Part shown: positions 1-6,223 of the stretch, piece by piece
Layout: each line of letters starts with the position of its first letter
How positions within the stretch are numbered: position 1 is the first letter of the stretch
DNA from: an uncultured Eubacteriaceae bacterium
Lineage (GTDB): Bacteria > Bacillota > Clostridia > Lachnospirales > CAG-274
Length of the DNA: 6,739 nt
Direction of reading: 5' to 3'
NCBI GenBank assembly: GCA_946534775.1
Contig: CAMNCZ010000057.1
Coordinates: 1-6,739 of the forward strand
Translations under genes and position numbers: made by a program
The notes under the pieces: generated by a model
What the model saw: the letters and a program-made list of their open reading frames with translations, nothing else
Databases searched by the model: none
What the model was told of the DNA's origin: nothing

Positions 1-20
1 TCTTCTTTAATTTCTTTCAA
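1..20 (-). CDS. 5' end of next structural gene (partial, TTG start)
   Basis: Only the first six codons are inside the window, reading TTG AAA GAA ATT AAA GAA (M-K-E-I-K-E). The start is supported by a strong SD, AAGGAGG at 28-34, with 7 nt between it and the TTG. The TTG overlaps the TGA stop of the tail-terminator gene, an arrangement that suggests translational coupling. By position, a tail sheath, tail tube or another tail-connection protein would be expected, but nothing in six residues identifies it. It could be an artefact if the true start lies further left with its own SD. Confidence 0.5.
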
Positions 21-469
21 GCCGATTCCTCCTTATTGATAACCGTCAGATCCTCCATCAATGCTGTTTCATCGACAATGCGATAGAATATATCGTAATT
101 CACATAAAAATTTATGTAACCGTCCTTTTTTTCGTAATGCGCATTTGTACCGTCCAAAAGCATTTCGCCTCCGCCGCAGTATACCGTTATATAACGCGTA
201 CATTCATAAAGTCTCTGCACCGTATCATCTATGATTTCGTTTTCTCTTTGGCTGTCACTCGGTATATACTGAATACATATCTCGTTTTTGGCAATAAATC
301 TCTGCCCACGGTATCTGTTTCTTGAAAGATATTTACAGTAAACAAAAAAACAGGGTAATCTCAATCCCTGTTCCACCTTTTCATTATACACCGTTATATC
401 ATCAAACTCCCCATTTACAGCCGCACTGACAGCCTTTATGATATTTTTGATCTCCATAGAATTTTCCAT
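17..469 (-). CDS. Tail terminator / minor capsid-tail protein, XkdJ/YqbJ-like (DUF6838 type)
   Basis: A 150-residue protein resembling the PBSX XkdJ / skin-element YqbJ group, annotated as phage tail terminator. Such proteins cap the growing tail tube and provide the face that docks to the head. Family-like features are a short N-terminal helix (residues 6-20), the pattern VYNEKVEQGLRLPCFFV (27-43), an extended strand segment around 57-70, and a C-terminal block with HYEKKDGYINFYVNYDIF (111-128). The start at 469 is chosen because GAAAGGAGG sits 5 nt upstream; an in-frame GTG/ATG extension further upstream would run into the preceding gene and lacks an SD. The gene follows the stopper gene by 14 nt, as expected for the adaptor-stopper-terminator order. 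No HK97-gp10/XkdI-like gene lies between, although PBSX has one. Family assignment is from remembered pattern, not a search. Confidence 0.75.
   Translation of the reverse strand: MENSMEIKNIIKAVSAAVNGEFDDITVYNEKVEQGLRLPCFFVYCKYLSRNRYRGQRFIAKNEICIQYIPSDSQRENEIIDDTVQRLYECTRYITVYCGGGEMLLDGTNAHYEKKDGYINFYVNYDIFYRIVDETALMEDLTVINKEESA
28..34 (-). promoter_or_regulatory. Ribosome binding site for the left-edge gene
   Basis: AAGGAGG lies inside the last codons of the tail-terminator gene, 7 nt before a TTG. No ATG or GTG is found at a suitable distance within the window, so this site is what argues for the TTG start at 18-20. Confidence 0.55.
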
Positions 470-483
470 AATATCCTCCTTTC

Positions 484-843
484 TCAGCTGTATTGGTCTG
501 CATTTTTCAGTGCTATTTCCTGATGGTTTGTATAAACCGCCGCACAACCGCTTGTCCTGTACTCTGTTTCAATACCGTTTTGCCTTACAATAACACGGCT
601 GCCCGCAGGTATAATACAGTCTTTTGTTAAAAATAAACTTATTCTCTGCTCCGCCTTGTCAAAGGTCGATGTCTGTATACCTTCTCGTATCCTGCCGTAT
701 TTCAGATTGTAGGACAGCCTGCATTTCCCCTCGTAAATTACCCTCTCTTCCTGCCTTGTAATGCCGTCTTCAACGACATCTTCAAACCCGTACACGGTAC
801 ATTCTCCCGTAAACAGGCTTTCAAGTGCTTCCCTTATGCTCAT
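484..843 (-). CDS. Head closure (stopper) protein, XkdH/YqbH-like
   Basis: A 119-residue protein of the phage head-closure type. It would sit below the adaptor ring and seal the portal channel after DNA packaging. Visible signature: an N-terminal helix and CTVYGFEDVVEDG (15-27), then a beta-rich body with CRLSYN near residue 41, a QRISLFL strand near residue 66, IPAGSRVIV near residue 78, and a closing YTNHQEIAL segment near residue 104. This arrangement is typical of XkdH/YqbH and SPP1 gp16-type small beta-barrel stoppers. The ATG at 843 has AAAGGA 8 nt upstream, and that SD lies in the gap after the adaptor stop codon. It is the second of three small connector genes directly downstream of the capsid gene, which supports the role as strongly as the sequence does. 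Confidence 0.75.
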   Translation of the reverse strand: MSIREALESLFTGECTVYGFEDVVEDGITRQEERVIYEGKCRLSYNLKYGRIREGIQTSTFDKAEQRISLFLTKDCIIPAGSRVIVRQNGIETEYRTSGCAAVYTNHQEIALKNADQYS

Positions 844-859
844 TTTATCAGTCCTTTCT

Positions 860-1270
860 TTACCATTTAAGTCTGCGGCAGCTTATTATTTCACTGTCAT
901 TGCCGCAAAGCGCTGCAATAAATTCTTCTATCCTCTGCTCACAGCTTTTTCTTTCCATATAAGTTACGGAAGTATCACCCTCGGATATAGTCTTTATAAG
1001 CTTCCCGTCGCTTTCAATATAACCGTCAAGACCGCCGAACACCATTTTCCCCGATAAAAACTCACCGCAGGCCATATCAACAGCCTTTAATTCAAGCGTA
1101 TCGGGTATCCTATCGGTATTGCATAGATTTTTTATCCTCTCAACGGTCCTGTCCGCCGCAAAATCCAGCGCCTCTTCGTCACTTTCCGCCACTTCGTAGC
1201 CAAGCTGTAAAAGCCTTGATCTTATCTCCTCGCAAAACTCATCGGTCCTGCCGTTATTATCCTCAGACAT
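860..1270 (-). CDS. Head-tail adaptor (connector) protein, YqbG / gp6-gp15-like
   Basis: A 136-residue, mainly helical protein placed immediately after the capsid gene, where PBSX/SPP1-like phages carry the adaptor that binds the portal. Helices are apparent at residues 10-25, 31-52 (ending RIKNLCN) and 57-74 (LELKAVDMACGEFL). The segment IKTISEGDTSV (92-102) resembles the conserved 'I.SI.EGDTSV' strand of phage head-tail connectors of this group. The ATG at 1270 has AAAGGG 8 nt upstream, lying inside the last codons of the capsid gene; the capsid TGA at 1275-1277 falls between SD and start, so translation is probably coupled. An alternative label is 'phage gp6-like head-tail connector'. Confidence 0.78.
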   Translation of the reverse strand: MSEDNNGRTDEFCEEIRSRLLQLGYEVAESDEEALDFAADRTVERIKNLCNTDRIPDTLELKAVDMACGEFLSGKMVFGGLDGYIESDGKLIKTISEGDTSVTYMERKSCEQRIEEFIAALCGNDSEIISCRRLKW

Positions 1271-1274
1271 AATA

Positions 1275-2345
1275 TCAGCCCTTTGAGATAATTCTTGCGA
1301 CAGCGATTGATTTGTGCGGTATTGCGGTCACGCCGTCATTTATTATACACCAGTTGTCACCGTCCTCAAGGTCTGAGTTTGCAGCGGATGCAACAACGCT
1401 TGCAGGCTTTTCAAAACTGAGACCTTCTACACCGCAAATATAACGATCGCGTACATAAAGCGTATCCATACCACCGTTTGTTGCGGGATCGCGGCTCATT
1501 TCATAAGGAACGGAATCACCGATATTATCAAGCACTACAGCGCCCTCACCAAGTATGTATGTCGTATACTTTGTGTAAGCAGGCGTATCTCCCGAGGCAG
1601 CCACCTCCTCAACGGGCATACCGTCATCAACAAGCACCGTTCTGCCATTCCATGTACCTATATTAAGATCTCTTGTGATGCCGTCTTTGTCGGTATAAGT
1701 AAGAAACTTAAAAAGATTAAGGTTTTCAAGCCCTGTTGCTACCGCAGAATGCATAATGACAAGCTTAAAAGCCGCCTTGTTATCGCCGCATGCCTGAAAT
1801 ATCGCTGAATTGAGTGTAGAAGCATCCACCTTTCCCGTTTCACTTGAAGTCACATCAAAAGTATGCTTTTCAATAAACTCCTTTGCAGACACTGCCTCAA
1901 GCGATGAGCCTGTAGTTGCCATAGAAAAAATGCCTTTAAGCATTTTAAGCAGCATTATCTGCTGAACTTCTGCCTTATAATCGGCTATCTGCGCCGCAAC
2001 ATTATCCATAAAATCCACACCTGCGGTTATATTTTTACTGAAACTTCTCTCAGTCCAGCTGTCCATACGCGATGCCACAACAAAACCCTGTTCGTAAGTA
2101 GTTGTAGTTGTTGTGGTTATATTGCTCGCACCGTCGTTGTTCTGCGATGTGCTTGCAGATATCCTGCCAAAATAAGGTACTCTTGCATAAACCGCACCCG
2201 TCTGGTTTGAAAGTGCAGCCCTTGCGTTTTCGTTTACACCCACCGCACCCGAACGCGCAAGTTCACTTTTTGTAACATTTGGTATTCTGTCCACATAAGC
2301 ACCAAAAGCCTGCGGATTAAAACTTTTAGAATTAAATTTTGCCAT
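1275..2345 (-). CDS. Major capsid protein (HK97-fold, scaffold-assisted type)
   Basis: A 356-residue protein starting MAKFNSKSFNPQAFG. It is called the coat protein because of its size, its position after the scaffold and before the connector genes, and its layout: a flexible N-terminal arm, a central helix-rich section (about residues 100-150, including MDNVAAQIADYKAEVQQIML) and a C-terminal beta-rich part (YTTYILGEGAVVLDN, LYVRDRYICGVEGLSF). This matches coat proteins of clostridial siphophages and myophages as I remember them. The ATG at 2345 has GGAG about 11 nt upstream; an upstream in-frame ATG at 2387 has no SD and adds a poor N-terminus, so it is rejected. There is no long cleavable N-terminal delta-like domain and no protease gene nearby. 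A run of seven threonines sits at residues 77-83. Confidence 0.85.
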   Translation of the reverse strand: MAKFNSKSFNPQAFGAYVDRIPNVTKSELARSGAVGVNENARAALSNQTGAVYARVPYFGRISASTSQNNDGASNITTTTTTTYEQGFVVASRMDSWTERSFSKNITAGVDFMDNVAAQIADYKAEVQQIMLLKMLKGIFSMATTGSSLEAVSAKEFIEKHTFDVTSSETGKVDASTLNSAIFQACGDNKAAFKLVIMHSAVATGLENLNLFKFLTYTDKDGITRDLNIGTWNGRTVLVDDGMPVEEVAASGDTPAYTKYTTYILGEGAVVLDNIGDSVPYEMSRDPATNGGMDTLYVRDRYICGVEGLSFEKPASVVASAANSDLEDGDNWCIINDGVTAIPHKSIAVARIISKG

Positions 2346-2456
2346 AAATAAAACATCTCCTTTTTTAATATTAAATATGATTATCAAATAAAATTTTGTT
2401 TGCGTCCGTCATTTTTTCTTTACACCCAAAGGCCTCACCCCCTTTAAAAGCAAATT
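2346..2456 (-). other. 111-nt AT-rich leader between chaperone extension and capsid gene
   Basis: This is the largest non-coding gap inside the operon; most other junctions are 4-31 nt or overlap. Reading in the direction of transcription it holds an SD-like AAAGGGGGTGA (2435-2445), a tiny TTG-initiated frame (2409-2429), a 13-codon ATG frame (2371-2412), then a very AT-rich stretch ending in the capsid SD. GATAAT at 2380-2385 resembles a -10 box, but no convincing -35 is present. A weak 5-bp stem (2428-2432 with 2441-2445) is not a terminator. It may serve as the capsid mRNA leader. Confidence 0.5.
2435..2445 (-). promoter_or_regulatory. Orphan strong ribosome binding site
   Basis: AAAGGGGGTGA matches the ideal anti-SD complement AAAGGAGGTGA at 10 of 11 positions. 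Eight nt downstream of its G run is TTG at 2427-2429, which opens a frame of only six codons (M-G-V-K-K-K) before TGA. The site is too far upstream of the capsid ATG (about 90 nt) to serve it directly. It may be a relic of a lost gene, a leader-peptide start, or a ribosome standby site. Confidence 0.4.
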
Positions 2457-3052
2457 CTATTTTTTCTTTTTTGCGGCCTTTTCATCTTCGGCCCTTTTTA
2501 TATCAACACAGGCAATAATAAATGCCTTTTCGTTAATATCAAGTTTTGCAAAATCCGAGGGCAGCATATTAAATTTATGCAGCGCATAATATGCATAAGC
2601 CGCCTCAATATCGCCCCCGTATATCAGTTTTTTGCCTGCTGCGCCTTTTCACTCAAGCTGTTTTCCTCTGCCGAGCCGCTAATTTTTTCAAGCAGTTCGC
2701 TGTATTCCTTCGGATCGTCTATCATTGCATATACCAACTCTTCCGGTGTTTTTACGCCATAACTGTCCTGAAGCTGCGCATTATATAAATTCGGTTCAAC
2801 TACGGAGGCTGCCGCAAGTTTTGCAAGATATTTCGATACATCAAGTTTGGTCTGAAACGAATTTCTTTTTCCTCCCACATTCACTTCCGTCGTACAGCTT
2901 TCCCTTATCTCCTCACTTTGCTTTGTCGTTACGGGCTTTATCGTCCATAACAACGGCTCTCCGTTTTCGTCGCAAAGGCTTTTGGTCGCCGCATACTTAA
3001 AACACTCCCTCGGTTTTTTGTTGCTCTTTAAAAACAAAGACAGATCACTCAT
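2457..3052 (-). CDS. Tail assembly chaperone, long form (GT) by programmed -1 frameshift
   Basis: A -1 slip at 2627-2633 replaces the TGA stop at 2624-2626 with 56 further residues ending at TAG 2457-2459, giving a product of about 198 residues. The extension contains GGDIEAAYAYYALHKF, MLPSDFAKL, NEKAFIIACVDIK and a lysine-rich end, resembling the T domains of clostridial phage tail chaperones, which are thought to bind the tube protein while G binds the tape measure. The extension frame is closed upstream by TGA at 2649-2651, and its only ATG (2565-2567) is internal and lacks an SD, so it can hardly be translated except by frameshifting. The overlap between the two frames is only 22 nt and holds the slippery heptamer. 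Frameshift efficiency is unknown. Confidence 0.82.
2557..2618 (-). other. Candidate frameshift-stimulating RNA structure
   Basis: GGGGGC at 2613-2618 begins 8 nt after the slippery heptamer and can pair with GCCCTC at 2557-2562 (five Watson-Crick pairs and one G-U). The enclosed segment has its own 6-bp stem, TATGCA (2592-2597) with TGCATA (2576-2581). Spacing suits a stimulator, but the long loop makes the outer stem modest; pairing was found by eye, with no energy calculation. Confidence 0.35.
2624..3052 (-). CDS. Tail assembly chaperone, short form (G), XkdN-like
   Basis: A 142-residue protein of the XkdN-like tail assembly chaperone family (Pfam Phage_TAC type). These proteins coat the tape-measure protein and bring tail-tube subunits to it during tail assembly in the cytoplasm. 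Family-like features are an N-terminal MSDLSLFLKSNKK, a beta section with GEPLLWTIKPVT near residue 32, KYLAKLAAASVVEPNL near 74, LQDSYGVKTPEEL near 94, a DDPKEYSELLEKI segment near 111, and a terminal QQAKN. PBSX XkdN has the same VV.P.L...LQ.SYG block and AKN ending as I remember it. The ATG at 3052 is chosen over the ATG at 3058 because AAAGGAGG abuts the latter with zero spacing but is 6 nt from the former. It is oddly placed between scaffold and capsid genes. Confidence 0.82.
   Translation of the reverse strand: MSDLSLFLKSNKKPRECFKYAATKSLCDENGEPLLWTIKPVTTKQSEEIRESCTTEVNVGGKRNSFQTKLDVSKYLAKLAAASVVEPNLYNAQLQDSYGVKTPEELVYAMIDDPKEYSELLEKISGSAEENSLSEKAQQAKN
2627..2633 (-). promoter_or_regulatory. 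Programmed -1 ribosomal frameshift site (A AAA AAC)
   Basis: In the chaperone frame the codons are GCA AAA AAC TGA, giving the heptamer A AAA AAC in the correct X XXY YYZ phase immediately before the stop. Slipping back one base re-pairs both tRNAs on AAA codons and continues with CTG ATA TAC. AAAAGG about 10 nt upstream could act as a weak internal SD stimulator, as in dnaX, but is not strong. Confidence 0.85.
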
Positions 3053-3058
3053 AAACAT

Positions 3059-3066
3059 CCTCCTTT
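3059..3066 (-). promoter_or_regulatory. Ribosome binding site fixing the chaperone start
   Basis: AAAGGAGG overlaps the last base of the scaffold stop codon and touches the ATG at 3058, which therefore cannot be used efficiently. The ATG at 3052 is 6 nt away, a normal spacing. Confidence 0.8.
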
Positions 3067-3548
3067 CATTTAGTCGCCAGATATGCCATCTGTTCCGAAT
3101 AGGTCATTTCGTCAAAACTTTTTCCGGGCAGGCCGTCTTTGCTTTCCCCGGGTACAACGCCTTTCAGTTTCGGCGCACTTTCAAACATATAACCGTCACT
3201 TTCTTTCAACGCCTTTATCTGTTCTTCAAGACCCGATACATCACCGTTTTCGTCTAACATAAAATCCTTTGTTTCGAGCAAAGCCCTCACTGCCTTCTTG
3301 TTTTTTGCCCCCGCGCTTATCAGCGCCGCATTAACGGCATTATCTATTTTAAGTGCCGTTATCTCCGCCTTATGTGCAGCGGCAAGTTCCCTGTTTTTTT
3401 CTTTCAACTCTTCCGTTTTCTTTATAAGCGATGCATTTTCTTCTTTGACCTCGCCAAATTTTTCCTTAGTTACACTCCCTTCGTACAGTTTCATAACCGC
3501 CTTTGCCTGTTGTTCGTTAAGTCCTATATTTATCAGTTTTTCTTTCAT
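3066..3548 (-). CDS. Capsid scaffold protein, GP20 (phage minor structural protein GP20) family
   Basis: A 160-residue acidic/basic, strongly helical protein that would template procapsid assembly by lining the inside of the coat shell, then leave before or during packaging. An N-terminal helix carries LNEQQAKAVMKLYEGSV (10-26). A likely coiled coil spans about 28-70, rich in E/K heptads. The GP20-type core follows, with GAKNKKAVRALLE (80-92) and GLEEQIKALKESDGYMFE (106-123). The C-terminus (about 125-160) is low-complexity and ends in EQMAYLATK. The ATG at 3548 has AGAAGGA 5 nt upstream. It follows the portal by 19 nt and lacks any recognisable protease motif, which fits a non-proteolytic head pathway. 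The capsid gene would normally come next, but the tail chaperone intervenes. Confidence 0.88.
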   Translation of the reverse strand: MKEKLINIGLNEQQAKAVMKLYEGSVTKEKFGEVKEENASLIKKTEELKEKNRELAAAHKAEITALKIDNAVNAALISAGAKNKKAVRALLETKDFMLDENGDVSGLEEQIKALKESDGYMFESAPKLKGVVPGESKDGLPGKSFDEMTYSEQMAYLATK

Positions 3549-3567
3549 TTTGATCCTTCTTTCTTTA

Positions 3568-4956
3568 TTATTTTTCTGTATTATTATCCATTCTTTTTAA
3601 TTCCCCGCGCACATCATCTACCCAAGGATGATTTTTTACGACCGTTTCAATACTGATAAGGTCCTTACTTTTAACGCAGTTTTCTATAACTCCGCTTTCA
3701 TCGATAAGCATATCCCTATTGAAAACTATCTCACAGTCGCCGTTAAATTTCCCCATACCGCTGTTGTACAAATGCACATCAATAAACCACAGCAGCTGCT
3801 CAAATGCGGCCTGAAACTCTGTTTCCATACCGTTTGCATCAAGGTCTGTATCACTGTAAACGCTTTGTATATTCATCTGATTGGGCGTACCGCTGTTTCT
3901 CAGTTCGCTTGTATCAAAACCCCTGCCGTTTTCGATGATCGCCTTTTTAAATATCCTTATTATGTTTTCGTAATTTTCACTGTTTACCTCAATATTGAGT
4001 GTTTCAACCGCACCTTCGCTGCCGTCGACCGTTCTTACCTTAACAGCACCGTAGGCCGCAAGATTTTGCCTGAACTCTCCCAAATTTTCACCGTCATAGT
4101 TTTTCAGCACAAGTATGGTATTTCTCACATCTTCTTCCATACCGTTCTGAAAATCCGACATCAATAGATCCAACCCGTCCTGTAAAGTTTTCACGTCCTT
4201 CAACAGCGGAATTTCCTTTGCATTGTACTTAAACGGTATAAGCGGTATCTTACGCCAGTTAAATTCCTTATCTCCGCTCAACATATAATTGTGCGGCCTC
4301 TTATCTTCATCGGGCATTAATTTTCCTGCCACAAGCGTGTAGTAACTCACGCCGTTTTTTTCATATATCTCCACCTTCTCCGTTATTTTCTCCTGTCTGC
4401 CCTCATAGCAGACCAATTCATACAAACGTATCGCATAATCCAGCTTTGTATGCTCCGCATCCGCCCAGCCGGGTATTACCTCGTAAGGTTTAAATCTTCT
4501 GAAAGAAAGTTCTCCCTCATCGTTTTCATACACATAAAGCCAACCGATACCGCAGTTTATGGCATCTTCCCCAATATTTTTCATAAGCCTTTGAAAATCT
4601 TTGTTAAAATATCGGTTTAATAACATATCATATTTTTTGTCTTTTGCCACAACCGCCAAAGGCCTGCCAAGCAGATAATTTACTTTCTGCACGACAAGCC
4701 TTTTATACTGGTTATCGATTATTCTGTTGTTGGGTAAATTTTCTATTTCAGTCAATTCACCGTTTTCTCCTATCGCAGTGCGTTTTCTGAAAAGAATATC
4801 GTGTATGCCCGCAAAATACTTCTCTCCCTCTATCATTTCACGCAGCGCACGCGACATTTTAAACTCCCTTATCTGTTTTTCAAAAAATTCCGTATATGTC
4901 ATTGGCCGTGAATACTCGACAGGCCGTATTCCAAACATTTTTTCCGTAAAATTCAT
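3568..4956 (-). CDS. Portal protein, SPP1 gp6-like
   Basis: A 462-residue protein forming the dodecameric ring at one capsid vertex through which DNA is packaged and released; SPP1 gp6 is about 500 residues. Family features include NRIIDNQYKRLVVQKVNYLLGR within 77-98, the GIGWLYVYENDEGELSFRR stretch near 136-154 with PYEVIPGW after it, and a helix with DGLDLLMSDFQNGMEED (260-276). The region AVETLNIEVNSENYENIIRIF (316-336) is followed by a likely tunnel-loop region and GRGFDTSELRNSG (345-355). The C-terminus has SIETVVKNHPWVDDV near 435-449. The ATG at 4956 is chosen because AGGAGG lies 5 nt upstream; the frame is open to 5046, but those codons overlap the terminase end and have no SD. No SPP1 gp7/MuF-like minor head gene follows it. 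Confidence 0.93.
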   Translation of the reverse strand: MNFTEKMFGIRPVEYSRPMTYTEFFEKQIREFKMSRALREMIEGEKYFAGIHDILFRKRTAIGENGELTEIENLPNNRIIDNQYKRLVVQKVNYLLGRPLAVVAKDKKYDMLLNRYFNKDFQRLMKNIGEDAINCGIGWLYVYENDEGELSFRRFKPYEVIPGWADAEHTKLDYAIRLYELVCYEGRQEKITEKVEIYEKNGVSYYTLVAGKLMPDEDKRPHNYMLSGDKEFNWRKIPLIPFKYNAKEIPLLKDVKTLQDGLDLLMSDFQNGMEEDVRNTILVLKNYDGENLGEFRQNLAAYGAVKVRTVDGSEGAVETLNIEVNSENYENIIRIFKKAIIENGRGFDTSELRNSGTPNQMNIQSVYSDTDLDANGMETEFQAAFEQLLWFIDVHLYNSGMGKFNGDCEIVFNRDMLIDESGVIENCVKSKDLISIETVVKNHPWVDDVRGELKRMDNNTEK

Positions 4957-4987
4957 TTTCTCCTCCTGTAAAATTTTCTCCTTGTTT

Positions 4988-6223
4988 CTATTTAAAGCTG
5001 AACACATCACCCCTCGCCTGATCTTCCACCGCATAACGCATCGCATCCATCAGGTGATCAAAACCTCCCGCAGGTTTGTTTATCCTGTTGCCCGCTTTAT
5101 CCTTTTCCCAACTGTAGTTGCCCACTTCGCGTATAAAATTTTCACATTTTGGCTTTATTATCATTTTATAATCCTGCAAAAAATCAATACCGCTTATTAT
5201 GCTGTCCTTTCCTTTTCTTGCCGCCCTTATTCTCCTTATTCCAAGTTCCCTCAGCCTGTCTATGCTTCTCGGTTCGGCGCTGTCGGCCGCGATTATCTCC
5301 TTGCTGTATCCCATTTTTATTATCCTTTGGGCTATCTGTTCGTTGCTCAGCGCCTTTTCGTAAAGCTCGTCAAAAACAAAAATTTCCTTTGTTTCTTTAT
5401 TGATTATCCCGCAAAACAGCGCCGTAGGATCATTTGTGTACCCAAAATCCAACCCAAACACCGCCTGTGTATCTTCATTTATAACATCTTTCAGCCTGAA
5501 CTCGCGTTCTTCCCAGCGTTCGTAGATAAGCCCGTCAACTATTCCCCATTCCCCCAGTCCCGCAACTTGATAACGGCGGGGATTGTTTCGTTTCATATCC
5601 TCAAACACTTTCAGATCGCTTTCATCCAAAAACTCGTTGCAAAGATAATTTGTGGTTTTCGCCAATATATTGCTGTCGTCTGCATCAAAAAAACGCTTCT
5701 TTATCCAATGTTTTTCATTCCACGGATTAAAAGTAAGCGTCACCTGTTTAAAAAGTCCTTCGGGCACCTGCCCTCTGATGCTTTCATCTATCATATTAAA
5801 ATCATTTTCGTCATTTACCTCATAAGCTTCTTCTATCCAAAGCCAGCATAAACAACCTGTCGAAACCGTAATTGACGTTATTTTAAGCGGATCGTCAAGT
5901 CCTCTGAAAAAAATTTTTTGTCCCGTCGGCTTGTACACAATTTCAAGCGGGCTTAATTTACACTCAAACAATTCTTCCGCGCCAAACCTGCTTATTGCCC
6001 ATTTCAACTCCGTATAACAGCTGTCTTTCAGCGTCGAAAAAACCTTTCTCACCACCAACAGATTCGCTTGCGGATATTTCATAAGCCTGTATATAAAATT
6101 AAGCGCCGTAGTTTTGCTTTTTTTGCTTGCACGGCTGCCCTTGCATACGCGGTAGCGCCCGGTAAACCTCCAGTAATCACCATACCCCTTTCCCACAACA
6201 TCGGGCAGATAAATATTATTCAT
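4988..6223 (-). CDS. terL: Terminase large subunit (ATPase and nuclease), PBSX/SPP1 type
   Basis: A 411-residue packaging motor protein, close to SPP1 G2P in length (about 420), that hydrolyses ATP to pump DNA through the portal and cuts the concatemer. The N-terminal ATPase has a Walker A variant GSRASKKSKT (29-38; this family commonly has KKS instead of GKS), a Walker B strand WLWIEEA (127-133) with E131/E132 as catalytic candidates, and a coupling motif TFNPW (164-168). The C-terminal RNase H-like nuclease has GLDFGYTNDPTAL with D259, AADSAEPRSI with D314, and DHLMDAMRY with D393, the expected acidic triad. The ATG at 6223 overlaps the small-subunit stop by 8 nt and has AAGGTG 6 nt upstream, indicating coupled translation. 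All catalytic positions look intact, so the motor should be functional. Confidence 0.95.
   Translation of the reverse strand: MNNIYLPDVVGKGYGDYWRFTGRYRVCKGSRASKKSKTTALNFIYRLMKYPQANLLVVRKVFSTLKDSCYTELKWAISRFGAEELFECKLSPLEIVYKPTGQKIFFRGLDDPLKITSITVSTGCLCWLWIEEAYEVNDENDFNMIDESIRGQVPEGLFKQVTLTFNPWNEKHWIKKRFFDADDSNILAKTTNYLCNEFLDESDLKVFEDMKRNNPRRYQVAGLGEWGIVDGLIYERWEEREFRLKDVINEDTQAVFGLDFGYTNDPTALFCGIINKETKEIFVFDELYEKALSNEQIAQRIIKMGYSKEIIAADSAEPRSIDRLRELGIRRIRAARKGKDSIISGIDFLQDYKMIIKPKCENFIREVGNYSWEKDKAGNRINKPAGGFDHLMDAMRYAVEDQARGDVFSFK

Noticed and set aside
29..38. Terminase Walker A lacking the usual GKS (residue positions of the large terminase)
   Set aside because: KKS in place of GKS is common in this terminase family as I know it, and the remaining ATPase and nuclease motifs are intact, so this is not evidence of inactivation.
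470..547. 26-codon upstream extension of the tail-terminator gene
   Set aside because: It overlaps the stopper gene and lacks an SD at its start; the ATG at 469 has GAAAGGAGG at 5 nt.
2428..2445. AAAGG/CCTTT hairpin in the capsid leader as a terminator
   Set aside because: The stem is only 5 bp with an 8-nt loop and no T tract; it is more plausibly incidental to the SD-like sequence.
3628..4167. Plus-strand open frame of 179 codons opposite the portal
   Set aside because: Antisense to conserved portal sequence, with no SD and no family resemblance.
4957..5046. Upstream extension of the portal gene starting at 5046
   Set aside because: It overlaps the conserved C-terminus of the large terminase, has no SD, and the ATG at 4956 has an ideal SD 5 nt upstream.
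4727..5851. Plus-strand open frame of 374 codons opposite the portal and large terminase
   Set aside because: It runs antisense to two well-supported genes, has no SD, and its hydrophobic, Phe/Tyr/Ile-rich composition is what the complement of Lys/Glu-rich coding sequence gives. Treated as a shadow.
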